A DNA stretch of 64,000 nucleotides, from contig JADKDD010000001.1 of the NCBI GenBank assembly GCA_016718525.1, positions 1,302,001 to 1,366,000 of the forward strand, in the 5' to 3' direction. Every line of letters starts with the position of its first letter. The stretch's first letter is position 1. The notes under the pieces are model-generated. The model saw only the letters and a list, made by a program, of their open reading frames with translations, was not told where the DNA came from and ran no database searches. Source of the DNA: Rhodocyclaceae bacterium. Lineage in GTDB: Bacteria; Pseudomonadota; Gammaproteobacteria; Burkholderiales; Rhodocyclaceae. The position numbers and the translations under genes are program-made. This document shows positions 34,336 through 43,183 of the stretch, piece after piece.

Positions 34336-35460
34336 GTGCCAGCACTCTTACCCAACATTGATCCCGAAGGATTGCTCGAATATTCGGTGGTGTATACCGA
34401 CCGCGCGCTAAACCACATGTCGCAGAATTTTCAAGGCGTGATGAAAGAAATCTCGCGAATTCTGAAACAGGCCTACAACGCAAAATCCGCGATCATTGTG
34501 CCCGGCAGCGGCACTTTCGGCATGGAGGCTGTCGCCCGCCAATTCGCCACTGGTAAAAAATGTCTGGTGATTCGAAATGGCTGGTTTAGTTACCGCTGGT
34601 CGCAAATTTTCGATATGGGATCGATTCCATCGACCACCATCGTAATGAAAGCCCGGCGCGTGGGCAATGAGCATCAGTCGCCGTTTGTACCAGCGCCGAT
34701 CGAGGAAGTTGTTGCCCGCATTGCCGCGGAGCGGCCAGATCTGGTCTTCGCCCCTCATGTCGAGACTGCGGCCGGGATGATCTTGCCTGACGATTATCTG
34801 CGCGCAGTTGCTGATGCCGTTCATGCCGTTGGCGGGATGTTTGTGCTTGATTGCATTGCCTCGGGCACGATCTGGGTGGACATGGCGACCATCGGAATCG
34901 ACGTGCTGATCAGTGCGCCGCAAAAAGGCTGGAGTGGGTCTCCATGTTGCGCGATGGTGTGCCTGAGTGACTTGGCACGGACACGCATCGACGCGACGAC
35001 CAGCAGCAGTTTTGCCTGTGATTTAAAGAAGTGGCTGCAAATCATGGAGACTTACGAAAATGGAGGTCATGCCTACCATGCCACCATGCCTACCGATGCA
35101 CTTACCCAGGTCCGCAATGTGATGCAGGAAACGGAAGCGTACGGATTCGACCAGGTGCGGGAAGAGCAAACGGCGCTTGGCCTTAAAGTCCGCCGATTGC
35201 TATATGACAAAGGCTACAAGAGTGTTGCCGAATCCGGTTTTCAGGCTCCCGGAGTGGTCGTTTGTTATACCGACGACAGCGACATTGCCAGCGGCAAAAA
35301 ATTCATTGCGCAGGGTCTGCAATCGGCTGCCGGTGTGCCATTGCAATGCGACGAACCAGCCGATTACAAGAGTTTCCGGATTGGATTGTTCGGTCTCGAT
35401 AAACTCCACAATATTGATCGCACGGTTAAAAATCTTGCCGATGCGCTTGATCGACTTTGA
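34336..35460 (+). CDS. Class V PLP-dependent aminotransferase
   Basis: 374 residues from the GTG at 34336, which has a GGAG SD; the frame is open further upstream but overlaps glpD. It is related to alanine-glyoxylate / serine-pyruvate aminotransferases: GSGTFGMEAVARQF near the N-terminus, FVLDCIASGTIWVDM with the PLP aspartate, and the PLP lysine in SAPQKGWSGSP. The exact amino donor cannot be read from the sequence. 37 bp after glpD. Confidence 0.9.
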   Translation: MPALLPNIDPEGLLEYSVVYTDRALNHMSQNFQGVMKEISRILKQAYNAKSAIIVPGSGTFGMEAVARQFATGKKCLVIRNGWFSYRWSQIFDMGSIPSTTIVMKARRVGNEHQSPFVPAPIEEVVARIAAERPDLVFAPHVETAAGMILPDDYLRAVADAVHAVGGMFVLDCIASGTIWVDMATIGIDVLISAPQKGWSGSPCCAMVCLSDLARTRIDATTSSSFACDLKKWLQIMETYENGGHAYHATMPTDALTQVRNVMQETEAYGFDQVREEQTALGLKVRRLLYDKGYKSVAESGFQAPGVVVCYTDDSDIASGKKFIAQGLQSAAGVPLQCDEPADYKSFRIGLFGLDKLHNIDRTVKNLADALDRL

Positions 35461-35515
35461 AGCACTAACAAAATATTCAATTCAATTTCTTAACCGCACG
35501 AAGAAAGATCTCTCC

Positions 35516-35947
35516 ATGAAATCACTAATTACCGTAGCCTCTCTACTTGCCGTAACTGCCTTCAATGCCTTTGCCGCAACCACTATCCCGGCAATGCCGG
35601 CGGCACCAAAATCGCAGACGACCGCCTCTGGCATTGTCATCACGACACTCAAGGAAGGCAGCGGTGTTAATCCTAAGGCAACTGATGTGGTGAAGGTTCA
35701 CTACAAGGGAATGCTGACCGACGGCAAGGAATTCGACAGTTCATACAAGCGCGGCGAGCCGACCAGCTTCCCGCTTAACCGGGTAATCCCCTGCTGGACC
35801 GAAGGTGTGCAGACGATGAAGCCAGGCGGCAAGGTCAAACTGGTGTGCCCTCCCAATCTAGCCTACGGCGCACGCGGCGTTCCAGGTGCCATTCCTGAAA
35901 ATGCCACCTTGATTTTTGAAGTCGAGTTGCTGGAAATTGCAAAGTAA
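35516..35947 (+). CDS. Exported FKBP-type peptidyl-prolyl isomerase
   Basis: 143 residues from the ATG at 35516. A signal peptide (LLAVTAFNAFAA) precedes a complete FKBP domain of about 110 residues: VKVHYKGMLTDGKEFDSSY, GVQTMKPGGKVKLVCPP, AYGARGVPGAIPENATLIF. It probably assists protein folding in the periplasm. A longer frame from 35177 runs through the aminotransferase gene and is not used. Confidence 0.95.
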   Translation: MKSLITVASLLAVTAFNAFAATTIPAMPAAPKSQTTASGIVITTLKEGSGVNPKATDVVKVHYKGMLTDGKEFDSSYKRGEPTSFPLNRVIPCWTEGVQTMKPGGKVKLVCPPNLAYGARGVPGAIPENATLIFEVELLEIAK

Positions 35948-36020
35948 TTGCGGCCACCAACTGGAGTCAACAGTGACACGGCTTCAAGAAGATCAGCAAT
36001 CGCTAGCCTGATGACCTGAA

Positions 36021-36905
36021 ATGCCTCACTCCATCGCGCCATCCAGCCAAACGGATCCGTCGAAGGAATTGGGACGTCCGTTGGATGGATGGCGCTTGCG
36101 GCTTTACATCATCATCTTCGAGGCCGACACGCGCCTCGGTCGGGCATTCGATCTAACCTTACTTGCGCTGATTGTCCTGAGTGTTGGCGTGGTCATGCTC
36201 GACAGTGTGGCCACCATCAACAACCAATGGGGCAAGGTCTTTACCTGGTTTGAGTGGATCTTCACGATCACTTTCACGATCGAATATGTACTGCGACTGC
36301 TTTGTGTCCGCCACCCCTGGCGCTACGCCACCAGCTTCTTCGGCGTGATAGACCTGCTGGCGATTGCACCAACCTATCTCGCCTTGTTTTTCCCGGAACT
36401 GCATGCCCTGATTGACGTTCGCGTTCTGCGCCTGTTGCGAATTTTTCGCATCTTGAAGCTCGCCGCCTACGTGGCGGAATTCAGAGAGTTAGGTAACGCG
36501 CTGATCGCTAGCCGCCGCAAGATTGCCGTGTTCATGAGCTTTGTGCTGATGATGGTCATTGTCATGGGCACCTTGATGTATGTCATCGAAGGACCGGAAA
36601 GTGGCTACACCAGCATACCTGTGTCGATTTATTGGGCAATCACTACCGTGACCACTGTTGGGTTCGGTGACATTACCCCAAAAACCGACCTGGGCCGTTT
36701 GATTACGTCGATGATGATGTTGATCGGCTGGGGAACCTTGGCGGTGCCCACAGGCATCGTTAGCGCCGAGTTTGCGACCAGGCGAGAGCGCCAAACGCCG
36801 ACGACACGGACCTGTCACGAATGCCTAAGTGAAGGCCATCTGGCATCGGCCAATTTCTGCCGGGACTGCGGCGCAGCCTTGCCGTCGTATCAGTCCGATA
36901 AATGA
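36021..36905 (+). CDS. Voltage-gated-type potassium channel with C-terminal zinc ribbon
   Basis: 294 residues. Six-TM ion-channel: S1 at about 42-62, S4 with regularly spaced arginines (RVLRLLRIFRILKL), pore loop with TTVGFGD selectivity filter (residues 211-217) and S6 (ITSMMMLIGWGTLAVPTGI). The C-terminus carries four cysteines as CxxC-11-CxxC (Cys265, 268, 280, 283), a zinc-ribbon pattern. The usual bacterial Kv tail is a coiled coil, so a metal-binding tail is noteworthy. Role inferred as K+ flux; regulation unknown. Confidence 0.92.
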   Translation: MPHSIAPSSQTDPSKELGRPLDGWRLRLYIIIFEADTRLGRAFDLTLLALIVLSVGVVMLDSVATINNQWGKVFTWFEWIFTITFTIEYVLRLLCVRHPWRYATSFFGVIDLLAIAPTYLALFFPELHALIDVRVLRLLRIFRILKLAAYVAEFRELGNALIASRRKIAVFMSFVLMMVIVMGTLMYVIEGPESGYTSIPVSIYWAITTVTTVGFGDITPKTDLGRLITSMMMLIGWGTLAVPTGIVSAEFATRRERQTPTTRTCHECLSEGHLASANFCRDCGAALPSYQSDK

Positions 36906-36908
36906 CTG

Positions 36909-37168
36909 CTATCGAGGTAGTGTAGCGGTCTGCCCTGCTCCATCCAGGATGGGCTTCATGATGGAATCGACATCCAAATCGAAACTCTTTTGCCGTGCAG
37001 GAAACGCTTTGAATGATCCGGCAAAGCGGCGCAGGGCATCGGCAACCGGCAGGAACAAATAGGTGCGATCCCATTGCCATTGCGGATACCCACGTGAATG
37101 AATCTTGCGCTCGAAGGGATCGAGCTTCAGATTGACGATGTTCGGCGTTACCAGGTTCTCGCGCCTAC
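36909..37168 (-). pseudogene. Sulfatase C-terminal remnant
   Basis: The minus strand reads an arylsulfatase-like tail: ENLVTPNIVNLKLDPFERK, then WDRTYLFLPVADALRRF, GSFKAFPARQKSF and DVDSIMKPILDGA to a stop at 36909. Arylsulfatases end with this L-x-x-D-P-F-E-R and F-P-x-R-Q-K pattern. No start, catalytic Cys/Ser motif or metal site remains; the frame has a stop just upstream. The rest of the gene is deleted. Confidence 0.75.
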
Positions 37169-37633
37169 CACTTCAACGTTTCTGCTCAACAAAACGAATT
37201 TAGTAATCGCAGATGCGCGAACGCAGCCACCGCGGCCACCACCCACTACGACCAAATCATGTTCCTCGTCGATTTTTCTCTTGGACGGCGTTTGGCTCTT
37301 CATTTTCAACATGAAGTTGAGCACCTTGAGATGACGATTACGCGGCTTCATCCACCCCTTTAGATGCTTGATCGTCTCAAGCACGCCTGCTTGCATCGAC
37401 AGCAATTCGGACTGAATGGTCTCGAAACGCGAACGGGTGCCGTAATCGTTGTTCACCGCAGCGATCAGCTCTTCGCGGTTTTCCACCAACATGCGGTGCT
37501 ACGTTTTCAGGTCAGCTTTGCACTGCTCATACGAAGGATTGCGATTCGCCTCGTAGGCGGCTTTTTGTTTGACAAAACAGTCACTGAATTCAGTGGGGAT
37601 GCCGAGTGCTTCAAAGTTTGGATTCATTGTCAT
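37148..37633 (-). pseudogene. Coniferyl-aldehyde-dehydrogenase-like N-terminal remnant with amber stop
   Basis: From an ATG at 37633 (AGAGAGA upstream) the frame reads the start of an aldehyde dehydrogenase of the CalB type (MNPNFEALGIPTEF, YEANRNPSYEQCK). It meets an in-frame TAG at 37499-37501 and continues in the same frame with HRMLVENREELIAAVNNDYG and HLKGWMKPRNRH. After that the match to aldehyde dehydrogenase stops and the frame drifts through unrelated sequence (including DLVVVGGGRGGC) to a stop at 37148. The catalytic domain is missing. Confidence 0.75.
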
Positions 37634-37710
37634 GATGTTCTCTCTCTATTAGGTGTTCTGTTTAGGTGAGCCAAGTGTTTTGGAGTCAAGGCGGGAATCA
37701 AGTTGGCTGC

Positions 37711-39366
37711 TCATGGTGACACCTTGCGCTTGATCATGCGAGCCAGCGGTTGCGGCAGGCTTGACAAGGAACTCAGCACATGCGGCAGCACTTTGAGTTT
37801 CAGTCCTGAAATGGCACTGGGCACCATGGCTTCAATCAGATGCGGGCCTGGCGTCTTGACCGCACGCTCGAAGGCGACATTGAATTCCTCGGTAGTGGTT
37901 ACGCGTACCGAAGGCACGCCCATGCTGGCACCCATCTGCTGAAAATCCAGCGCAGGATTTCGCAAATCCAATTGGTCTCGCGCTTTCGGGCCAACCTCGC
38001 CAGCGCCGACGCGCTGCAGTTCAATATTGAGTACGGCGTAGGAACGGTTGTTGAAAATGATGTTGATGACGTTGAGCTTCTCGCGCGCCATGGTCCACAA
38101 GGCCTGAACCGTGTACATCGCCGAGCCATCGCCCACCAGCGCGATCACTGGGCGGTCGGGGCAAGCCACGGCTGCGCCAACGGCATTGGGCAGACTCTGG
38201 CCAATGGCGCCGCCGGTGAGCGTAATCAGGTCATGGCGCGGTGCGCCACGCGTCATCATGGATAGCATCAAGCCCGAAGTCTGCGCTTCGTCCACGATGA
38301 TTGCGCGTTCGGGCAACAAGTGGCCGATGGCCTTGCAAACCTTCTCGGCGGTAAATTTGCCTCGCGGGCGACCAGGGCGGGCGGCCGCTTGCAGAACAGG
38401 CGCCGTCTCACCAGCGCCAACTTGCCGCACCAGTTTTTCGAGGCTGCCCAAGACATCCTGCGTCTCGCTGGCCAGTGTATGCACGGTGCAGGTGTCGGGC
38501 ACGAGGTAACTCTGCTTGCTCGGATAGGCGAAGAAGGACACCGGCGCTTTGGCGTCGATGAGAATGAGGTTGTCCAGATCGGCCAGCTGCACCGAGGCCA
38601 GTTCGGCCAGGTAGGCAATGCGTTCGACGTAAGGCAAGCCGGCACCGCGCTCGAGGCGGGTGGGGAACACTTCGGCAAGCAGCCGTACGCCCGTTTTGGC
38701 GGCGAGGCGCGCCGCAGCCATCAGCGCCGGCTCACGCAAGGCGCGTCGACCAAGCAAAATCGCATTCCGCCCTCCGGAAGTCAAGAGCGCGGCAATCGCG
38801 GCAATCGCCTCGTCGCTGTTGCACGGCGGCGCTGGAAGCTTGGGCAGCGCGGCAGGAACGCCGCCTTCACCCCACGACACATCGGCGGGCAGAATCAGCG
38901 TGGCCACCTGCCCCGGCGGCCCCATCGCAGCGGCGATGGCTTCGGCGGCATCGGTGCACAGTTCGGCGGTGGTTTGCGAGGTGCGCACCCAGGGCGAAAC
39001 ATTGCGCGCCACGGTTTCGATGTCTGACTGCAACTGCGCATCGTATTTCACGTGATAGGTCGCGTGGTCCCCGACGATATTCACAATGGGTACTTTACCC
39101 TTGCGTGCATTGTGCAAATTGGCCAGACCATTGCCCAGTCCGCAGCCCAGATGCAGCAGGGTTGCCGCCGGTTTGTCGGCCATGCGGCCGTAGCCATCTG
39201 CCGCTCCGGTCGCGACACCTTCGAACAAAGCCAGGACAGCACGCATCTGCGGCTCACTGTCGAGTGCGGCAACAAAGTGCATCTCGGATGTACCCGGGTT
39301 GGTGAAGCAAACGGTCACCCCGGCATCGACCAGGGTTTTCATCAGGGCTTGGGCGCCATTGGGCAT
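37711..39366 (-). CDS. Acetolactate-synthase-like thiamine diphosphate enzyme
   Basis: 551 residues. The catalytic Glu is in LFEGVATGAADGYGRM, and the TPP-binding motif spans GDGSAMYTVQALWTMA to FNNRSY. The three TPP-enzyme domains are in order. It is close to ALS-like proteins and to benzoylformate decarboxylase-type enzymes, so biosynthetic IlvB function is doubtful: no small subunit or ketol-acid reductoisomerase is encoded near. Downstream of the IlvD-like gene by 70 bp, in a catabolic operon. Confidence 0.9.
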   Translation of the reverse strand: MPNGAQALMKTLVDAGVTVCFTNPGTSEMHFVAALDSEPQMRAVLALFEGVATGAADGYGRMADKPAATLLHLGCGLGNGLANLHNARKGKVPIVNIVGDHATYHVKYDAQLQSDIETVARNVSPWVRTSQTTAELCTDAAEAIAAAMGPPGQVATLILPADVSWGEGGVPAALPKLPAPPCNSDEAIAAIAALLTSGGRNAILLGRRALREPALMAAARLAAKTGVRLLAEVFPTRLERGAGLPYVERIAYLAELASVQLADLDNLILIDAKAPVSFFAYPSKQSYLVPDTCTVHTLASETQDVLGSLEKLVRQVGAGETAPVLQAAARPGRPRGKFTAEKVCKAIGHLLPERAIIVDEAQTSGLMLSMMTRGAPRHDLITLTGGAIGQSLPNAVGAAVACPDRPVIALVGDGSAMYTVQALWTMAREKLNVINIIFNNRSYAVLNIELQRVGAGEVGPKARDQLDLRNPALDFQQMGASMGVPSVRVTTTEEFNVAFERAVKTPGPHLIEAMVPSAISGLKLKVLPHVLSSLSSLPQPLARMIKRKVSP

Positions 39367-39436
39367 AGTATTTTCCTCAACAAAATTCAGGGAAGGGCTA
39401 GCGTAGCTAGCAGCGCAAAATTAGTGATTACCGATG

Positions 39437-41083
39437 CTAGCCAAGCACTGCGCCTTGGCTTGCCGGCAGCACGTGCTTGCGATAAATGCGCATGTAGCCA
39501 TGCGGCACGGCACCTTCATACGGCACCCAGCTTTCACGACGTTTGGCCAGCGTGGCATCGTCAACATGCAAGGTCAGTTTTCGATTGGGGATATCGATCT
39601 CAATGATGTCGCCATCTTCGATCAATGCGATCGGGCCACCCATACTGGCTTCGGGGCAGACGTGACCAACACAAGGGCCTGAAGTCGCACCGGAGAAACG
39701 GCCATCGGTAATCAGCGCCGCTTTCTTCAAGCCGGCCATCTTCAGCGCCATGGTTGCGCCGAGCATCTCGGGCATACCTGGTGCTCCGCGCGGGCCCAGG
39801 TAGCGCAACACAACGACGTTGTTCGCCTTGATCTTGCCCACGGCAATGGCCCTCATTGCATCGTCTTCAGAGTTAAAGCAAATTGCCTCGCCTTGGCATT
39901 GCAACATATCTTCTGACACACCTGCCTGCTTGATGATCGCGGTATCGGGTGCCAGATTGCCGCGCAACACAGTAATGCCGCCTATCGGTCGGAACGCTTT
40001 TTCAACTGGTGGAATGATGGTGTCGTTGATCACGCGCGCCTTGTCGATGGTGTCTTTGAGGGGCTTGCCCGTCACCGTCATGCAACTGGTATCGAGGAAG
40101 CGCTCCATTTGTTTCAGCACGGCGGGCATACCACCGGCACACCAGACATCTTGAATCCCATAGGGACCATTGGGGCTCACGGCGAGGAGCGTTGGCACGT
40201 TGGCAGCATCTTCAAAGTGATCCATCGAGAATGGTACTTCGGCAGAGTTGGCAATGGCCGGCATGTGCAGCGCGGTGTTGGTCGAGCCGCCAATCGCCAT
40301 GGCAATGGCGACCGCATTCTTGAACGAAGCCGGGGTAAACATCTGGCGGGCATTTAATTTCTCGCCAACCATGCTGACGATCCGCTCACCCGTGCGGCGT
40401 GCTGCTTCGAGTTTGTCCGCGTGCCAACCCGGAATATTGCTGGTACCGGGCAGGCAAATGCCCAGGGCTTCGGCAATGCACTGGAAGGTGTTCGCCGTGC
40501 CCATAATCTCGCAGGCGCCGCAAGTAGCGCATGTGGCGGTCTTGGCAAGCGAGAACGGATCGGCGTGGTAATCGCCATGATCAATCGAACTCTTTGGATT
40601 GGTTGTGTTACGGATATCCATCATGCCGGGGCCTGCGGACAAATACAGCGCCGGCAGGTCAAGGCGAGCCATTGCCATCATCATGCCCGGATTGATCTTG
40701 TCACAGCCGGCGATAAAGACCACCGCATCGTAGGGCTGTGAGCGTATATGTGACTCAAGAATGTCGGCGATCAGATCGCGTTGTGCAAGCACGAAGCGCA
40801 TGCCGTCGTGCGCCATGGCGACGCCATCGCAGGGTGCCGGGACATTGAATTCTGCACACTCTCCACCAGCGGCAATCACGCCATCGCGTACCTTCTTGGC
40901 CAGTTTGTCGAGATGCGAATGACCGGTGGTAAGCTCGGTGTGCGAGTTGGCGATGGCGATCAGCGGTCGCGTCTTGATGCGCTCGGCGCTGATGCCGGCT
41001 CCGTGCAGCAAACCGGTGCGGAACAAATTCATCATCGGGCTGGCGCTGTTGGAAATAATGTCGCTGCGCTTTTTCTCTGTCAT
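39437..41083 (-). CDS. IlvD/Edd-family dehydratase
   Basis: 548 residues. Fe-S dehydratase family: FNVPAPCDGVAMAH, FIAGCDKINPGMM and TCATCGACEIMGTANT show the cluster cysteines. The family removes water from dihydroxy-acids or sugar acids. Members include dihydroxy-acid dehydratase (branched-chain amino acids) and aldonate dehydratases; operon context (DUF3604, TPP enzyme, aldehyde dehydrogenase and sulfatase remnants) argues for a catabolic role. Confidence 0.92.
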   Translation of the reverse strand: MTEKKRSDIISNSASPMMNLFRTGLLHGAGISAERIKTRPLIAIANSHTELTTGHSHLDKLAKKVRDGVIAAGGECAEFNVPAPCDGVAMAHDGMRFVLAQRDLIADILESHIRSQPYDAVVFIAGCDKINPGMMMAMARLDLPALYLSAGPGMMDIRNTTNPKSSIDHGDYHADPFSLAKTATCATCGACEIMGTANTFQCIAEALGICLPGTSNIPGWHADKLEAARRTGERIVSMVGEKLNARQMFTPASFKNAVAIAMAIGGSTNTALHMPAIANSAEVPFSMDHFEDAANVPTLLAVSPNGPYGIQDVWCAGGMPAVLKQMERFLDTSCMTVTGKPLKDTIDKARVINDTIIPPVEKAFRPIGGITVLRGNLAPDTAIIKQAGVSEDMLQCQGEAICFNSEDDAMRAIAVGKIKANNVVVLRYLGPRGAPGMPEMLGATMALKMAGLKKAALITDGRFSGATSGPCVGHVCPEASMGGPIALIEDGDIIEIDIPNRKLTLHVDDATLAKRRESWVPYEGAVPHGYMRIYRKHVLPASQGAVLG

Positions 41084-41145
41084 TTTTTTCTCCTCTGGAA
41101 AACTGTAAAAGTACTACTGACAAACGGTTCTTGTTAATTAGGAAA

Positions 41146-43032
41146 TCATTTTGGCGAATACCACATCGGTGATGTGTAAGCGCGCTCCTGAAGGCTGATT
41201 GGCACACCCTTGGGCAGTTCAACGCCGAACACTTTGGCGTCATAGGTTGTCCAACGCGGCGTGGGGATTTCAATCACGCGGACGTAATAAAAAGCACGTT
41301 CGTCGGCTTTGAACCCCGGGTCTTTCCAATAGGCTTCGAGCACAGGTGTGCCGATGCTGTTGTTGTAGGTGGCCTCTTTTGCGTTGACGGTATTGCCTAC
41401 CGGCGGCAACTTGCCGTTCTTGCCAATCTTTCGCGTGCCGGACCACGCAATGTCGTAGATCTTTTCGTGAGTCTTGCCGTCTTTATCCGACCAACCTTTG
41501 ATCATCTGAACGCGATCCAGATTGGCGCCATCTGCCGATCGCGCGGCGCGGACGAGAAAACTTGGCGCAGCCCCCGGTTTCCACGGCGTCCCGTCAGCAC
41601 CAACTGACGCATCAACTATTAAATCGGCCCCCATCGGCACACCTTTCTTGTAGCCGTTGGCAACAAAATCGCTGCGTGTCAGATCCGCCGCCGTGAAATC
41701 GAATCCGCCGAATACCCGAACTTCAAGGCGCGTGCCTGTCGTGGCATAGACCTCTCTGCGGGCGAAGGCATCCCATATGGCCTCGCGAGTGTTCTCGCGC
41801 GCCCAGACGGCGGCGATGCCGGAGGCCGAGACCTTCCACATCGGCTGCTTGATAGCAGCCACTGCTTCAGGCATGCGGCCGGTGATCAACTCTTCAAAAC
41901 GCTCGGGCTTGTTGCTTGGCTCAACCGGAGTAACTTTGCCGAAGAAATTGTTTTCCTCGGCGGTCGATAACGAAGTGTGGCTGTCGGTGGAACCGATCAT
42001 GCCGAATTTGAACGGGTTGGCTCCTAGCTTGGCCTCGTAGCTGAGACCACGCTTGAGCGCTTCCCGGGCGTATTCGCGCGGATACATGGCGGGCGTGGTG
42101 GGTATCGGGCCGTTCAGTGAGGCGGCGTCGAGTAGCTCGAACGCGGCGAATTCGTCGGTGGGTGACAAAGACGGGTGTGCCTCGCCGGTCCCTTTCATCT
42201 GGGTGACTTCATAAACCGGCTCCCATCGGGTTCGACGCTGGGCGTAGTCCTTGTCCAGCGGCTTCTTGTCAGTCAGCGTGACGTCATCGAACATCAGCCC
42301 GTTCGAGAGGTTACCGTTGTGGGCAATGGCCAATACCTTGCCGCCGCTCCTGGCTTCGTAATCAGCCATCCATTGCCACAGCTTTTCCGGGTCGACCGAA
42401 TCATAGGCGGAGAACGGCACGACTGTACCGGCCTTGCTTTTGTCATCGCGAAAGATCACATTGCGGTGCAGATTGCGCCCGCCTGGCGCAGAGGTCCACT
42501 CATATCCTATCAACGCAGTAAAACGGCCCGGCTGGTTGTACTTGTCGGCGAGCGTGGTGAGTTGTGTCCAGGCGTCGGCTTCCAGTCCCAGTCCCGCCGT
42601 CGGATCAACCCCACTCTGACGGGCGCTACGCCATTGCGCAAAGGCTTCGGCGAACTTTCCCTCCTTGACGAACGCGGCCATGGTCTTGCCGAATTCATTG
42701 CTCAGCAATGCCGGATGCCCTTTCGCCAATTGCACCGGGAAGCCCAGATTCTCCGAATGATCAGCGATCACCAGAAAGTCCAGCGGACGCGCGAGTTTGG
42801 CTTTGAATCCAGTGCTGGATGTCACTTCCTCGCCCATGGCAAAGCGATAGGCGGCTTCCGGACCAAGGCGGTTACCGACCATGCCGGCATCGGTCGAATA
42901 TGCGGTATGCAAATGGGTGTCGCCGAAGAACACACGATTGGGAAAAGTTTGTCCAACGTTTGGCGAATATTCGGTGGCGGCAAAGGCACCGATGGAACAA
43001 CCAGCCAAAGCGATTGCAATTGAAATTCTCAT
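41146..43032 (-). CDS. Exported DUF3604 (PHP-like) protein
   Basis: 628 residues from the ATG at 43032 (GAGGAG SD); the frame is open to 43560 but that part lies in the divergent regulator. A signal peptide (IALAGCSIGAFA) is followed by a DUF3604 domain with PHP-type metal motifs: FGDTHLHTAYSTDAG, VIADHSENLG, AIAHNGNLSNG and GSTDSHTS. A metallohydrolase active in the periplasm is inferred. One loop contains a repeat-encoded SVGADG. Head of the minus operon. Confidence 0.92.
   Translation of the reverse strand: MRISIAIALAGCSIGAFAATEYSPNVGQTFPNRVFFGDTHLHTAYSTDAGMVGNRLGPEAAYRFAMGEEVTSSTGFKAKLARPLDFLVIADHSENLGFPVQLAKGHPALLSNEFGKTMAAFVKEGKFAEAFAQWRSARQSGVDPTAGLGLEADAWTQLTTLADKYNQPGRFTALIGYEWTSAPGGRNLHRNVIFRDDKSKAGTVVPFSAYDSVDPEKLWQWMADYEARSGGKVLAIAHNGNLSNGLMFDDVTLTDKKPLDKDYAQRRTRWEPVYEVTQMKGTGEAHPSLSPTDEFAAFELLDAASLNGPIPTTPAMYPREYAREALKRGLSYEAKLGANPFKFGMIGSTDSHTSLSTAEENNFFGKVTPVEPSNKPERFEELITGRMPEAVAAIKQPMWKVSASGIAAVWARENTREAIWDAFARREVYATTGTRLEVRVFGGFDFTAADLTRSDFVANGYKKGVPMGADLIVDASVGADGTPWKPGAAPSFLVRAARSADGANLDRVQMIKGWSDKDGKTHEKIYDIAWSGTRKIGKNGKLPPVGNTVNAKEATYNNSIGTPVLEAYWKDPGFKADERAFYYVRVIEIPTPRWTTYDAKVFGVELPKGVPISLQERAYTSPMWYSPK
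41593..41608 (+). repeat. VGAD palindromic repeat in DUF3604 gene (exact)
   Basis: GTCAGCACCAACTGAC, 16/16. Minus strand is read TCA GTT GGT GCT GAC (SVGAD). The flanking CCC on the 5' side is shared with the copy at 44316. Confidence 0.8.
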
Positions 43033-43183
43033 CCTGTTGCTCCTCAATTCGTAATAGCTGGGTTCAACTAACTTACCGGTTATTTGGCGCCCATCATCGC
43101 GTGGTAGTTTTGCCGGTCGCATTTCGTCCGCTACATGCCCATCTTCGCAGGCTTCCCGTAATGGTACGAGACTAATGTAAGCC

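Noticed and set aside
35177..35515. Upstream extension of the FKBP frame to 35177
   Set aside because: It runs through the aminotransferase gene; the signal peptide begins at 35516.
35950..35966. GCCACCAACTGGAG after the FKBP gene
   Set aside because: Core partly matches, but arms and spacing do not; not counted as a copy.
37711..41083. Branched-chain amino acid biosynthesis operon
   Set aside because: No ilvC, ilvN or leu genes nearby and the flanking genes are catabolic.
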